Shown: piece after piece, positions 46,539 through 54,778 of the stretch
How the letters are laid out: each line of letters begins with the position of its first letter
How positions within the stretch are numbered: the stretch's first letter is position 1
From: Streptomyces violaceusniger
Lineage (GTDB): Bacteria > Actinomycetota > Actinomycetes > Streptomycetales > Streptomycetaceae
Reading direction: 5' to 3'
DNA: 64,000 bases
NCBI GenBank assembly: GCA_005405945.1
Contig: BJHW01000001.1
Location: forward strand, 372,001-436,000
Translations under genes and position numbers: made by a program
The notes under the pieces: model-generated
Databases searched by the model: none
What the model saw: the letters and a program-made list of their open reading frames with translations, nothing else
What the model was told of the DNA's origin: nothing

Positions 46539-47840
46539 GTGACGAATCTCCAGGACCCACAGGATGTTCCGGACCCTCAGGACATGCCCGACGGCACGGG
46601 CTCGGTGGTGCCGCCTCCCGGCTGCCCCGCCCACGGCGGCGCCTCGCCGTTGTACGGGCGGCAGTTTCTGCGGAATCCGACCGAGAGCTACCAGCGGATG
46701 AGGCGCGACCACGGGCAGGTCGCCCCGGTCCTGCTCGAGGCCGACATCCCCGCGTGGCTCGTCCTCGGCTACCGCGAGATGCGCCAGGTCCTCGGCGACA
46801 CCCAGACCTACGGCCGTGACCCCCGTCGCTGGAACCGCTGGGACGAGGTTCCGCCCGACTGGTCCCTCATGCCCTGGGTGGCCTACAGCCCCATGATCCA
46901 TTTTACGGAGGGGGACGAGCACCGGCGGCGCTCGGCGGCCGTCAGCGATGCTCTCTCCACCGTCGATCCCTTCGAGTTGCGTGCGCGCTGCGAGCGCTTC
47001 GCCGACGGTCTGATCGACAAGTTCGCCGGCAGCGGCAAGGCGGACCTGGTGTCCGACTACGTCTACTCGGTGCCCGCCCTCGCCGTGGGCATGATGTTCG
47101 GCCTGCCCGAGGACCAGCTCGAGGACATGGCGCAGGCCCTGACCGCGAGCCTTGACGCCAGCGGGGACGCCATCTCGGCCCAGCAGCGGGCCGCCGAGAT
47201 AGTGGGGCGGCTGGTGACGGCCAAGCGTGATGCCCCGGGCCCGGACGTCACCTCCCGGTTCATCCAGAGCTCCCCGAACCTCACCGACGAGCAGTTGGTC
47301 GGAGACATCATGGTGATGATGGTCGCGGGCTTTCCCGCCACGTCGTACTGGATCGGCAGCACCGTCCGGCTGATGCTCACCGACAACCGGTTCGCCGTGA
47401 CCCTCGCGGGCGGCCGAAGGAGTATCGGCGAGGCCATGGCCGAGGTGCTGTGGGCGGACTCCCCCGTCCCGAACGCCATCGGGCGCTTCGCCATTCGGGA
47501 CACCATGCTCGGAGGTCAGCGCATCCGCACCGGTGACCTCCTCGTCCTCGGCCTCGCCGCCGCGAACATGGACCCGCTGCTGTGGCCCGACACGACGGCG
47601 GGCTTCGCCGGGAACAACGCGTATCTGTCCTTCACCGGCGGCGACTACGGATGCCCGGCGGGGGCGCCCGAGCTGGCCAGGATCATCGCGGAGACGGCGA
47701 TCGAAGTGCTGCTCGACCGGGTTCCGGATCTGACCCTGGCCGTCGAGCCCGAGGAGCTCGAGTGGGTTGACTCCCTGTGGTGCCGAGCCCCGTCCAGCCT
47801 TCCCGTCACCTTCACCCCTACGCACATCAACGCGGGCTAG
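46539..47840 (+). CDS. CYP157-like cytochrome P450 lacking ExxR
   Basis: A 433-residue P450-fold protein. GTG 46539 follows AAGGAAG; an ATG at 46485 is possible but lacks such a site. MVMMVAGFPATSYWIGS corresponds to the I helix. The K-helix motif, normally ExxR, reads EVLW in AMAEVLWADSP. The heme loop is FTGGDYGCPAGA, so the Cys ligand is present but the usual FxxGxHxC pattern is altered. Loss of the ExxR Arg to Trp and a changed Cys loop are known traits of the CYP157 family, whose members often sit in conservons (cvnE). No cvnABCD genes are next to this one, so it is an orphan. Confidence 0.82.
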   Translation: MTNLQDPQDVPDPQDMPDGTGSVVPPPGCPAHGGASPLYGRQFLRNPTESYQRMRRDHGQVAPVLLEADIPAWLVLGYREMRQVLGDTQTYGRDPRRWNRWDEVPPDWSLMPWVAYSPMIHFTEGDEHRRRSAAVSDALSTVDPFELRARCERFADGLIDKFAGSGKADLVSDYVYSVPALAVGMMFGLPEDQLEDMAQALTASLDASGDAISAQQRAAEIVGRLVTAKRDAPGPDVTSRFIQSSPNLTDEQLVGDIMVMMVAGFPATSYWIGSTVRLMLTDNRFAVTLAGGRRSIGEAMAEVLWADSPVPNAIGRFAIRDTMLGGQRIRTGDLLVLGLAAANMDPLLWPDTTAGFAGNNAYLSFTGGDYGCPAGAPELARIIAETAIEVLLDRVPDLTLAVEPEELEWVDSLWCRAPSSLPVTFTPTHINAG

Positions 47841-48053
47841 CCAGAGGGTGTCCGAGAAGCTCCGGTCAGAGCGTTCTTGCGGGTCAGAGCGGCCTTCCGA
47901 CGGGGCGTGGCAGGAGCATCACGGCGGGCAGATGGATCGCGGTCTCCCGGCCGGCGGAACCGGCGGCCGTACGAGCCGGGCTCCCGATTGAACCGCCGTC
48001 GGCACACGCCCGTTGGTACTGGAGACCGACCGTCCATCGCAAGTGGAGGTCCT
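47841..48053. other. Intergenic, nothing recognised
   Basis: No gene-like sequence lies between the P450 gene and the small secreted protein, apart from the latter's GGAGGT ribosome site. Confidence 0.5.
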
Positions 48054-48293
48054 GTGCAATCCTGGCGTTCCCGTATCGCCGCCGGCTTCGCCATCGGTGC
48101 CGCCGTCGTCACCATTCCCCTGACCGCGGGCACCGCGTCCGCCGATGACCCTGTTCCCCCGCTCCGCCCGGTCGCCGGTGGCTATGACTCGTATGGGGAG
48201 TGCATGGCGGACGGGGCGGCGTGGGTACCGAAGTTCGACGACTTCCAGTGTGCCAAGCAGCCGAGCGGCAAGTACATGCTGTTCGCGCGGTAG
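48054..48293 (+). CDS. Small secreted two-cysteine protein
   Basis: A 79-residue protein starting at GTG 48054, just behind GTGGAGGT. Residues 1-31 form a Sec signal (basic QSWRSR, then AGFAIGAAVVTIPLTAG) with cleavage after TASA. The 48-residue mature peptide has two Cys (GYDSYGECMADG and DDFQCAKQPSG), which could form one disulfide. A very strong terminator follows within 30 bp, indicating a monocistronic and well-expressed transcript. No known family. Confidence 0.75.
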   Translation: MQSWRSRIAAGFAIGAAVVTIPLTAGTASADDPVPPLRPVAGGYDSYGECMADGAAWVPKFDDFQCAKQPSGKYMLFAR

Positions 48294-48320
48294 TCGCCCT
48301 CGCATGGCAGTGACGTGCTT

Positions 48321-48355
48321 CTTCTGCCCGCCTCCGGACCGGAGGCGGGCAGAAG
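48321..48355 (+). terminator. Perfect 17-bp hairpin terminator
   Basis: The arm at 48321-48337 (CTTCTGCCCGCCTCCGG) is exactly complementary to 48339-48355, with one base between, and is followed by TTTGT. It sits 27 bp behind the small secreted protein gene and separates this locus from the minus-strand cluster beyond 48671. Confidence 0.9.
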
Positions 48356-48670
48356 TTTGTCGGACGCCGTAGGCCGGTTGACGGCGGCGTGACCGTACCG
48401 GTCCGGTCGCGCCGCCGACTTCGGCGACGGAGCCCACGTCCTGCCTGCCTTACACCTGATCAGGAGGTACCGGACCGCTCGGTCGTATGGCCCCAACCGG
48501 CGCGAGAGGGCCCGCGGCCGGGATACATGGCCGTGTGCGGTGACGATGTCGCCGGGCACGGCCATGTCCGCGATGGAGGTGCCGTCACCGTCAGCTCCGA
48601 CCCTCCTGCACGACGCGGCCCGGACCGCGTGTCATGTGCGCGCTGTCGGGACGACGCAGCGCTGGTCCAC
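48356..48670. other. No supported gene
   Basis: This is the end region between the terminator and the last gene of the minus-strand cluster. I see nothing assignable. Confidence 0.5.
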
Positions 48671-49834
48671 TCACCAGGAGGCCGGGAGGGAGGTCGGTCC
48701 GCGCACCACCGCCTCGGGTGGGCGGTAGCCGAGATCTGCGGGGTCGGCCTCCAGAGAGAGATGGGGAGCGACCCTGATCAGTTCCTCCAGGGCGATGCGC
48801 ATCTGGAGCCTGGCCAGCCGGGCGCCGAGACAGACATGGGGGCCGTGTCCGAACGTCAGGTGCCGTGCGGTGCGCCGGTCGACCCGCAGGACATCGGGAT
48901 CCGGATGTTCCCGGGGGTCGAAATTGGCGTGCAACAGAGAGACCAGGACAGCCTCGCCGGCACGAATGCGCTCGCCGGCCAGCTCGGTGTCGTGGCGCGC
49001 CACGCGCGTGAAGCTGATGGGGACGACCGGTGCGTAGCGCAGAAGTTCCTCCACCGCACCGGGTACGTGCTCCGGCCGGTTCACCAGGAAACGCCACTGT
49101 TCGGGGTGTTCGAGGAGGGCCAGGACCGCCAGCGACGTCTGCCCGATCGTGGTCTCGTATCCGGCGTCCAGCAACAGTTCGACCAGACTGGCCAGCTCAC
49201 GAATGGTCAGCGCCGCATCCCGCTGCCGGGCCAGGCGCAAGGTTCCGAGCAGGCTCGTGTCCGCTTCGTAGTGGCCGTCGGCCACCAACCCGGCCACGTA
49301 GGCCCGGAGTTCCTCGCGCGAGGCGGCGGACTCCTCGGGTGAGCACGGGGTGATGCCGTGGGCCCGGTCGGCCAGGGCCGAGAACCGGTCCTGCTCGGCC
49401 CACGGGATGCCCAGCACCCGGCAGATGGCGGTCGCGGCCAACACCATGAGGTAGTCGGGGACGAGGTCCGCGGCCCGTTTGCCCGCGAGCAGCTCACGGG
49501 CGGTCTGCCGCAGTGTGCTCTCCAGGGCCGCTACGGCCGGTGGGGTGAAGGCATGGCTGACCAGGCCCCGCAGTCTTCCGTGGTCGGGCGGATCGAGGCT
49601 GGTCAGTGCCGTCGGTTCCGGCCGTAGCGGGTGGTTGGCGGGCGCCTGCGGCGCGACGGCCAGGGCGCGGCTGAACCGGTCCTCGGCGAGTACCTGGCGC
49701 CCGAGCCTCCGGCTGGTCACCAGCCAGAGGCGATCGCCGGTGGGTGCGAGGATCCGCATCAGCTCAGGTGGGGGGTTCGGCAGAGTGAGGTAGGAGGGCA
49801 ACGGCCCTCGTTGTACGACGACTGCGTGTTCCAT
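48671..49834 (-). CDS. Cytochrome P450 (tailoring)
   Basis: A 387-residue bacterial class I P450. The ATG at 49834 gives a normal length; the longer frame lacks a site. All hallmarks are present: C-helix HGRLRGLVSHAFTPPAV, I helix LLLDAGYETTIGQTSLAVLA with the oxygen-activating Glu-Thr, ExxR as EELLRYAPVV, and heme loop FGHGPHVCLGARLARLQ. It should be an active monooxygenase needing a ferredoxin, which is not encoded nearby. It is the last gene of the 15-kb cluster, 14 bp behind an O-methyltransferase-like gene, and probably hydroxylates a cluster intermediate. Confidence 0.92.
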   Translation of the reverse strand: MEHAVVVQRGPLPSYLTLPNPPPELMRILAPTGDRLWLVTSRRLGRQVLAEDRFSRALAVAPQAPANHPLRPEPTALTSLDPPDHGRLRGLVSHAFTPPAVAALESTLRQTARELLAGKRAADLVPDYLMVLAATAICRVLGIPWAEQDRFSALADRAHGITPCSPEESAASREELRAYVAGLVADGHYEADTSLLGTLRLARQRDAALTIRELASLVELLLDAGYETTIGQTSLAVLALLEHPEQWRFLVNRPEHVPGAVEELLRYAPVVPISFTRVARHDTELAGERIRAGEAVLVSLLHANFDPREHPDPDVLRVDRRTARHLTFGHGPHVCLGARLARLQMRIALEELIRVAPHLSLEADPADLGYRPPEAVVRGPTSLPASW

Positions 49835-49848
49835 CGTGGGACGCTTCC

Positions 49849-50931
49849 CTACTTGACGCCGACGACCATGTGCTCGGGGCCGTCCAGGTGGTGGGATGTG
49901 ATGTTCCGGAAACCTGCCTCGGCCATCCGTTCTCGGCACTCGGCACCGGTGCGGCCGAGTCCGTCGGCCGCGCCCGAGGAATCGTCGAGGCCGGCCGGCG
50001 GGCCCGTGGCGGTGACGTGGCGATCGCCGTCGAAGAGCGACCCGTGGATCAGCAGTGATCCGCCGGGCCCCAGCGCGTCGTACGCCTTGCGGATGAGCAG
50101 CCGTTCGATGTCCGGGTTCCCGTCGCGCAGGACAGGGCCGAGGACGAGCACGTCGCCGGACGGCAGTGGGTCGGTGAGGAGGTCACCGGCGACGAACCGG
50201 GCCCGGTCGGCCACCCCTGAGTCGTCGAGGTAGCCGGTGAAACGGTCCCTCACCGCCGGCAGGTCGAAGCCGATGCCGTGCAGATGGGGATGGGCGCCCA
50301 GCAGATGGGCCAGGAGGGCGCCTTCGGAACTGCCGACATCGACCACGGCGCCGACCGGCGTCCAGTCGAACCTGGTGGCCAAGGCCTTGTAGGCGGCCGG
50401 GCTGTAGCCGGTGATGGCGCGTACGAATCCGGCGATCTGGTCGGGAGTGGGGAACGCGGCACCGAAGCCGTCGCTCTGGGTATCGGCCGCTACCGGAGCA
50501 CCGCCACCACCGTTCACACCGCCGGAGGAGGACAGGGCATCGGTGAAGTCCAGCCGGTCACCGCTGAGCACGTCCTCGGTGAGCCGGGACCACTCCGCGA
50601 AGCCGGGGTTGAGGAATGCGAGATAGCCGGAGATATCGCCCTCCGGCCTGAGCGGATTGAGGTAGGCGTCGGCGTGCGGCGCGTTTCGGTACACGCCGCT
50701 GTCGCTACGGTCCAGCAGTTCGAGGGAGACCAGGGAGTCGAAGAGGTCCGCCGTCCCGCGCCCCTCGATGCTCAGGTCAGCGCGGAGTTCCTCCCCGGTG
50801 CGGGGCCGTTCGGCCAGCGCGCGGAAGACACCGAGTTCGAGGGCGCTCAGCAGCACCTTCGAACTCCAGAACGCGGTGGCGAGGGCGATGATTTTATGGG
50901 GTGACAGGTCGTTCCGCGGGAGTGTGGTCAT
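49849..50931 (-). CDS. O-methyltransferase-like protein without catalytic His
   Basis: A 360-residue protein of the plant-type/DnrK O-methyltransferase family (PF00891). An N-terminal winged-helix dimerisation domain (IIALATAFWSSKVLLSALEL) is followed by the SAM domain (AVVDVGSSEGALLAHLLGAH). In active members the general base lies in a conserved HDW motif; the paralogue at 57628 has GHVLHDWNLDI at this point. Here it reads GPVLRDGNPDI, so His is replaced by Arg and Trp by Gly. A Gly/Ser-rich insertion (SSSGGVNGGGGAPVA) is also unusual. It may be a non-methylating homologue, as RdmB (a hydroxylase) is in anthracycline pathways, or a partner subunit of the paralogue. Confidence 0.82.
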   Translation of the reverse strand: MTTLPRNDLSPHKIIALATAFWSSKVLLSALELGVFRALAERPRTGEELRADLSIEGRGTADLFDSLVSLELLDRSDSGVYRNAPHADAYLNPLRPEGDISGYLAFLNPGFAEWSRLTEDVLSGDRLDFTDALSSSGGVNGGGGAPVAADTQSDGFGAAFPTPDQIAGFVRAITGYSPAAYKALATRFDWTPVGAVVDVGSSEGALLAHLLGAHPHLHGIGFDLPAVRDRFTGYLDDSGVADRARFVAGDLLTDPLPSGDVLVLGPVLRDGNPDIERLLIRKAYDALGPGGSLLIHGSLFDGDRHVTATGPPAGLDDSSGAADGLGRTGAECRERMAEAGFRNITSHHLDGPEHMVVGVK

Positions 50932-51004
50932 CGGAGCTCCGGATGAGGCGGCGTGGCCCTGGGGGCGGGAGGTGAGTGGTCGGGGGCTGCTCGACCGGGG
51001 GTGA

Positions 51005-52624
51005 CTAGCCGGAGAGGCCGAGGTCCTCGTAGACGGCGTCACAGACGGCGAGCGTCCGCCGCTGGTGCTCGCTCTGGAGCGTCTTGCCATTGAGATGCAG
51101 GGCGAGCACGAGCCGCGCCTCCGGGTCGGCGAAGGCGACGGACGTCCACAGCCCGTAGTGACCGAAGGTCCGCAGCGACGCGTACCGGCTGAAGGCCGTG
51201 TACTCCTCGCCCAGATGGCGGGACTCCACCCGGAATCCCAGCCCCCAGTCCGCGTTGCCGAACGCGTCGGTGAGACCCACTCGGTGGCGGGCCGTCATGG
51301 CCACGACGGTCTGGGGCCGCAGGACCCGGCCGCCGGGCCCCTGTCCGCCGGCGAGCAGTGTGCCGAAGAAGCGCCCGAGGTCGCGCATGGGCCCGCGGAT
51401 GTTCAGTCCGGGGATGGGCCGAGTACACGACGCTTCGGTGGCGTACCAGTGGGTGGGCTGGGCCGGGAAGCCGCCTCCGGCGATGTGGATCAGCGGGAGC
51501 CGGTCGGCCACCTCGCGGTATTCCCTCGTATCGAGCACCACGCGCGTATCCGTCATGCCGCAGGGCGCGAGCACCTCCTCGGCCAGGTACCGCTCGTAGG
51601 AGCGGCCATCGACTGCCCGGACCAGCTCGGCGAGCAGGAACCATGCCCACCACGGCGAGTAGTTGATCCGCTCGCCCGCCCGGGCGAGCGGCGGGATCGT
51701 CATGGTCCGCAACAGCTCGCGGCGTACCGCCCGCGGTGCGGCGAAGCCGCCGTGCAGCGGGTCCAGAGCCATGGGCACCGGTGTGGTGTGCGTCAGCAGT
51801 TCGTGGAGGGTGATCCGCTCGCGCCCGTCGCCGTCGAACCACGGCACATACGCGGCGACCGCTTGCCAGGGGTCCACCAGGCCCCTTTCCCACAGACGCC
51901 CGACGGCCACCGCCCCGACCGCCTTCGAGCAGCAGTACCAGATGGGCCGTGACCCGCGAGTGAAGGGCACACCGGGCCGACTCTCCCCGACGGCCACGGA
52001 GAGGGTGACACCGGATGGCGGGCAGGACACGTACAGCTGGGCCCCCGGGGTGGTCCGGCCGAGTTCGGCACACAGCGCCTCCATGGTGCGCGGCAGCGCC
52101 TGCCACGCGTCCCGTACCGCACTCGCCTCCCCCTCCGGCGGGTCGCAGGGGGCCGATGCCGGCCAGGGCGTGGACGCGTCCGGTGCGGCGGGCAGGTCCG
52201 CGGTCCTGGCCCGCAGGTCGGCCAGGGCCCCGGACACGTCCTGCGCCAACAGCCGGTCGAGGAAGAACACGAACAGGAACGCGCCCTCCAGCCGCAGTCC
52301 GCCGGGTTCGAACAGGCGGGTGCGCTGGTCCTGGCGGCCGAAGAGCAGCGTGGTGGCGTCCGAGTACGGGAGGGTGAAGGCGAGGGTCGGGCGTTCCGGT
52401 GGCGGGCCCGCCCGGAACCGGAGCGCCCCGGTGGTCAGATCGGCGAGCATCACCAGGGTGTCGGCGGCACCCCGGGGCACGTCGGTCACGTGCAGCGCGA
52501 CGCTTACCGCCGTGTCCTCGTCGCACGGCAGCCGGTCGAACACGGTGGCGGCGCAGGTGAACCACTCGGGGGAGAACAGTGCGTGGCGCGTCCCGACGGC
52601 CGCGGTGGCCGGAGCCGCCCTCAT
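51005..52624 (-). CDS. SCP2-like domain fused to beta-lactamase-fold hydrolase
   Basis: A 539-residue protein. Residues about 10-145 look like an SCP2 sterol-carrier-type domain (TLAFTLPYSDATTLLFGRQD, then GGLRLEGAFLFVFFLDRLL). Residues about 165-535 have the serine beta-lactamase/DD-peptidase (class C) fold, with the Tyr-containing motif INYSPWWAWFLLAELV and a late FGHYGLWTS strand. The usual SxxK nucleophile motif instead reads CCSK (in WYCCSKAVGAVAVGRLWERG), placing Cys three residues before Lys. So this is either a cysteine-dependent or an inactivated variant. Similar enzymes in biosynthetic clusters act as esterases or acyltransferases. Its stop overlaps no neighbour, but the start overlaps the methyltransferase stop. 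Confidence 0.75.
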   Translation of the reverse strand: MRAAPATAAVGTRHALFSPEWFTCAATVFDRLPCDEDTAVSVALHVTDVPRGAADTLVMLADLTTGALRFRAGPPPERPTLAFTLPYSDATTLLFGRQDQRTRLFEPGGLRLEGAFLFVFFLDRLLAQDVSGALADLRARTADLPAAPDASTPWPASAPCDPPEGEASAVRDAWQALPRTMEALCAELGRTTPGAQLYVSCPPSGVTLSVAVGESRPGVPFTRGSRPIWYCCSKAVGAVAVGRLWERGLVDPWQAVAAYVPWFDGDGRERITLHELLTHTTPVPMALDPLHGGFAAPRAVRRELLRTMTIPPLARAGERINYSPWWAWFLLAELVRAVDGRSYERYLAEEVLAPCGMTDTRVVLDTREYREVADRLPLIHIAGGGFPAQPTHWYATEASCTRPIPGLNIRGPMRDLGRFFGTLLAGGQGPGGRVLRPQTVVAMTARHRVGLTDAFGNADWGLGFRVESRHLGEEYTAFSRYASLRTFGHYGLWTSVAFADPEARLVLALHLNGKTLQSEHQRRTLAVCDAVYEDLGLSG

Positions 52625-53508
52625 CGTTCCCTCCGGGCGAGGGTGAACCGTACCTTGGAGGTGCTGTACAGGCCTCCGTCCGGGGACTCCAGCCCGGCGA
52701 GCTCGGCGTTCACGGCGGCCTCGGCGGCAGCGCGCGACTCCTCAGGCACTGTTTCCCAGAACTGGCGGCCCGCGGTGGACCACACCCAGCTCCACCACTG
52801 CTCGCGGTTCGCGAAGCGGGTGACGCAGTCCTCCTCGGTCGTCTCCACGTCGGTGAACCCGGCGGTGGAGAGCACGGCGTGGAACGTCTCGATCGAGCGG
52901 AACGGGCTGTCGTCGGGCAACGCGTGCGAGGACGGTCCCCGGCCGTACGGGGCGCTGGCCGCGAACACCCGGTCCCAACGGGGGTCCGGCCGTCCCCACC
53001 AGGACACGGCGATCCGTCCTCCCGGTTTGAGCAGCCGGTGGTACCGGGCCACGGCGGTCCGCGGGCGGGGGAAGAAGAACAGGCTGATGCCCGCCAGAAC
53101 GGCGTCGAACGAGCCGGGGCCGACCGGAGCGTCTTCCAGGGCGACGGTCTCCGCGTCGCCGACCAGCGCTCGGGCGTGGTGCAGTCCGTGCCGGGTAAGT
53201 TCCTCCCGGGCGCGGGCGACCATGCCCGCTGAGATGTCGACCCCGATGGCCTCCCCTCGCTCCCCGACCGCGCGAGCGGCGGGCACGAGCACGGCACCCG
53301 TGCCACATCCCACATCCAGAACACGCTGCCCGCCGGTGAGTTCGGCGTACGCGACCAGGCGCCGTCCCAGGTCCGCGAAGTGCTCCACGCCGACGCGTTC
53401 GTACGTCGGCGCGCTGCGGTCGAAGAGCTGGGCCAGTGCCCGCTTGCGGTCACCGATGTCCTCTCGCCGAGCCCGCTCTGTCGTGGCGGGGCGGACCGTG
53501 TCGCTCAT
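52621..53508 (-). CDS. Class I SAM-dependent methyltransferase
   Basis: A 295-residue methyltransferase of the UbiE/type 11 group. Motif I is RVLDVGCGTGAVLVPAARAV, the ribose-binding acidic residue is in AIGVDISAGMVARARE, and motifs II/III are GSFDAVLAGISLFFFPRPRT and LLKPGGRIAVSWWG. The C-terminal part has an aromatic-rich segment (REQWWSWVWSTAGRQFW) that may line the substrate pocket. Its last codons overlap the start of the SCP2/hydrolase gene (52621-52624), so the two are coupled. Substrate unknown; methylation of a cluster intermediate is likely. Confidence 0.9.
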   Translation of the reverse strand: MSDTVRPATTERARREDIGDRKRALAQLFDRSAPTYERVGVEHFADLGRRLVAYAELTGGQRVLDVGCGTGAVLVPAARAVGERGEAIGVDISAGMVARAREELTRHGLHHARALVGDAETVALEDAPVGPGSFDAVLAGISLFFFPRPRTAVARYHRLLKPGGRIAVSWWGRPDPRWDRVFAASAPYGRGPSSHALPDDSPFRSIETFHAVLSTAGFTDVETTEEDCVTRFANREQWWSWVWSTAGRQFWETVPEESRAAAEAAVNAELAGLESPDGGLYSTSKVRFTLARRER

Positions 53509-53594
53509 CGTGTCTTCTCCTCGTCGCGGTCATGTGCGAACGTGTCGATCTCCAGCCGTCGCAGGCACCCGTCCCACGATGTCGCGGGCCGCGC

Positions 53595-54581
53595 TCAATG
53601 CCAGATGAAGACGGCTGCCGCCGCGTTCATCCCGCCCCCTACACTTGCCACCAGGATGCGCTCACCGCGCCGGATGGGGCGGCTTTCATGGGCCGCGCGC
53701 AGCGTGAGCGGAATGGACGCGGCGCCCGTATTGCCGAATTCCGGCGCGGTCGTCGGAACCCGGACCGGATCGATTCCCAGTTCAGCCACCACTTTTTCCA
53801 GCAGCCGCGTGTTGGCCTGATGAAAAATGAAGCGGTCGATCTCGCCAAGGGTCAGTGAACTTTCCTTCAATGTGTCGTCGATGACCTCGGGCAGGGTGCT
53901 GAACATGTAGCGGGAGATGGCTTTGCCGTCCATCCGCAGGGTGTGCTCCCCGGCGCGGCGCGCGCGGGACGTCAACGGTTTTCGCGTGCCACCCGCCCAC
54001 ACCCCGATCAGGGGCCACAGGCTGCCGTGGGACACCAGGCGTGACGCGCGGATCCCGTACCCGTCGGGCACTGGACCGAGGAGAACCGCGCCGGCACCGT
54101 CGCCGAAGAGACTGACCGTCCGCCGATCGCTCCGGTCCATGACCGAGGAGAACTTGTCGGCGCCTACGACCAGGGCGTACGGCCGTTGGGCGGGGTTCGC
54201 CGCCAGCAGTCCCGCGCCGGTCGCCACCGCGTAGACGAAGCCGGAACAGACGGCGTTCAGGTCGAAGGCCGCCGCTCCGTCGAGGCCGAGCCGATCCTGC
54301 AGGACCGCGGCCGTCGCGGGCTGCGGCTGGTCCGGGGTGGCGGTGGCCACCACGAGCCACCCGATCTCCGCTTCGATACCGGGCCTCTTGGACAGCAGCT
54401 CCGAAACCGCCTCATAGGCCAGGTCGGACGTCGCCGTGTCCGGTGACGCGTACCGCCTTTCCTTGATTCCGGTGCGTTCCGTCACCCATTCTTCCGGCAC
54501 TTCGGCCCACTGGCTGATGTGACCATTGCCGATGACCCGGTCCGGAACATGAGCGCCGATTTCAAGGATGCCAACCGGCAT
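53595..54581 (-). CDS. 3-oxoacyl-ACP synthase III-like enzyme (KAS III)
   Basis: A 328-residue thiolase-fold enzyme of the FabH family. I chose ATG 54581 because GGAGGT lies just before it; two in-frame ATGs further up are possible. The catalytic triad is complete: Cys in FDLNAVCSGFVYAVATGAG, His in FIFHQANTRLLEKVV and Asn in EFGNTGAASIPLTLRAAHES. FabH-like proteins in biosynthetic clusters either start a polyketide/fatty chain or transfer an acyl group to an alcohol or amine (as CerJ does). No acyl carrier protein or other KS is present, which favours an acyl-transfer role here. Confidence 0.9.
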   Translation of the reverse strand: MPVGILEIGAHVPDRVIGNGHISQWAEVPEEWVTERTGIKERRYASPDTATSDLAYEAVSELLSKRPGIEAEIGWLVVATATPDQPQPATAAVLQDRLGLDGAAAFDLNAVCSGFVYAVATGAGLLAANPAQRPYALVVGADKFSSVMDRSDRRTVSLFGDGAGAVLLGPVPDGYGIRASRLVSHGSLWPLIGVWAGGTRKPLTSRARRAGEHTLRMDGKAISRYMFSTLPEVIDDTLKESSLTLGEIDRFIFHQANTRLLEKVVAELGIDPVRVPTTAPEFGNTGAASIPLTLRAAHESRPIRRGERILVASVGGGMNAAAAVFIWH

Positions 54582-54778
54582 AAAGACCTCCATTTTTCGC
54601 GGAGCCAAGATGGCGAACGGACAGCGCGGCCAGACGGCCGAGGCGCACCCGTATTCCCCCGGACGACTTCACGTTACGCAGGGCCTCTTGGGGATTTCAG
54701 GACCCCTATACCCCCTATCACCTCCTATTTTCGGCATGAGGTGGCGATTTCGTGTGGGCTGCTGAAGACGGGCCGAGC
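54582..54778 (-). promoter_or_regulatory. Probable promoter region of the KAS III transcript
   Basis: A 197-bp gap between the LAL regulator stop and the KAS III start. It holds a GGGG-N9-CCCC inverted repeat (54690-54706) inside CTTGGGGATTTCAGGACCCC, and three closely spaced CCTAT units (54705-54727). LAL regulators such as PimM bind symmetric G/C-flanked sites, so this could be the target of the adjacent regulator. The match is loose. Confidence 0.35.
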
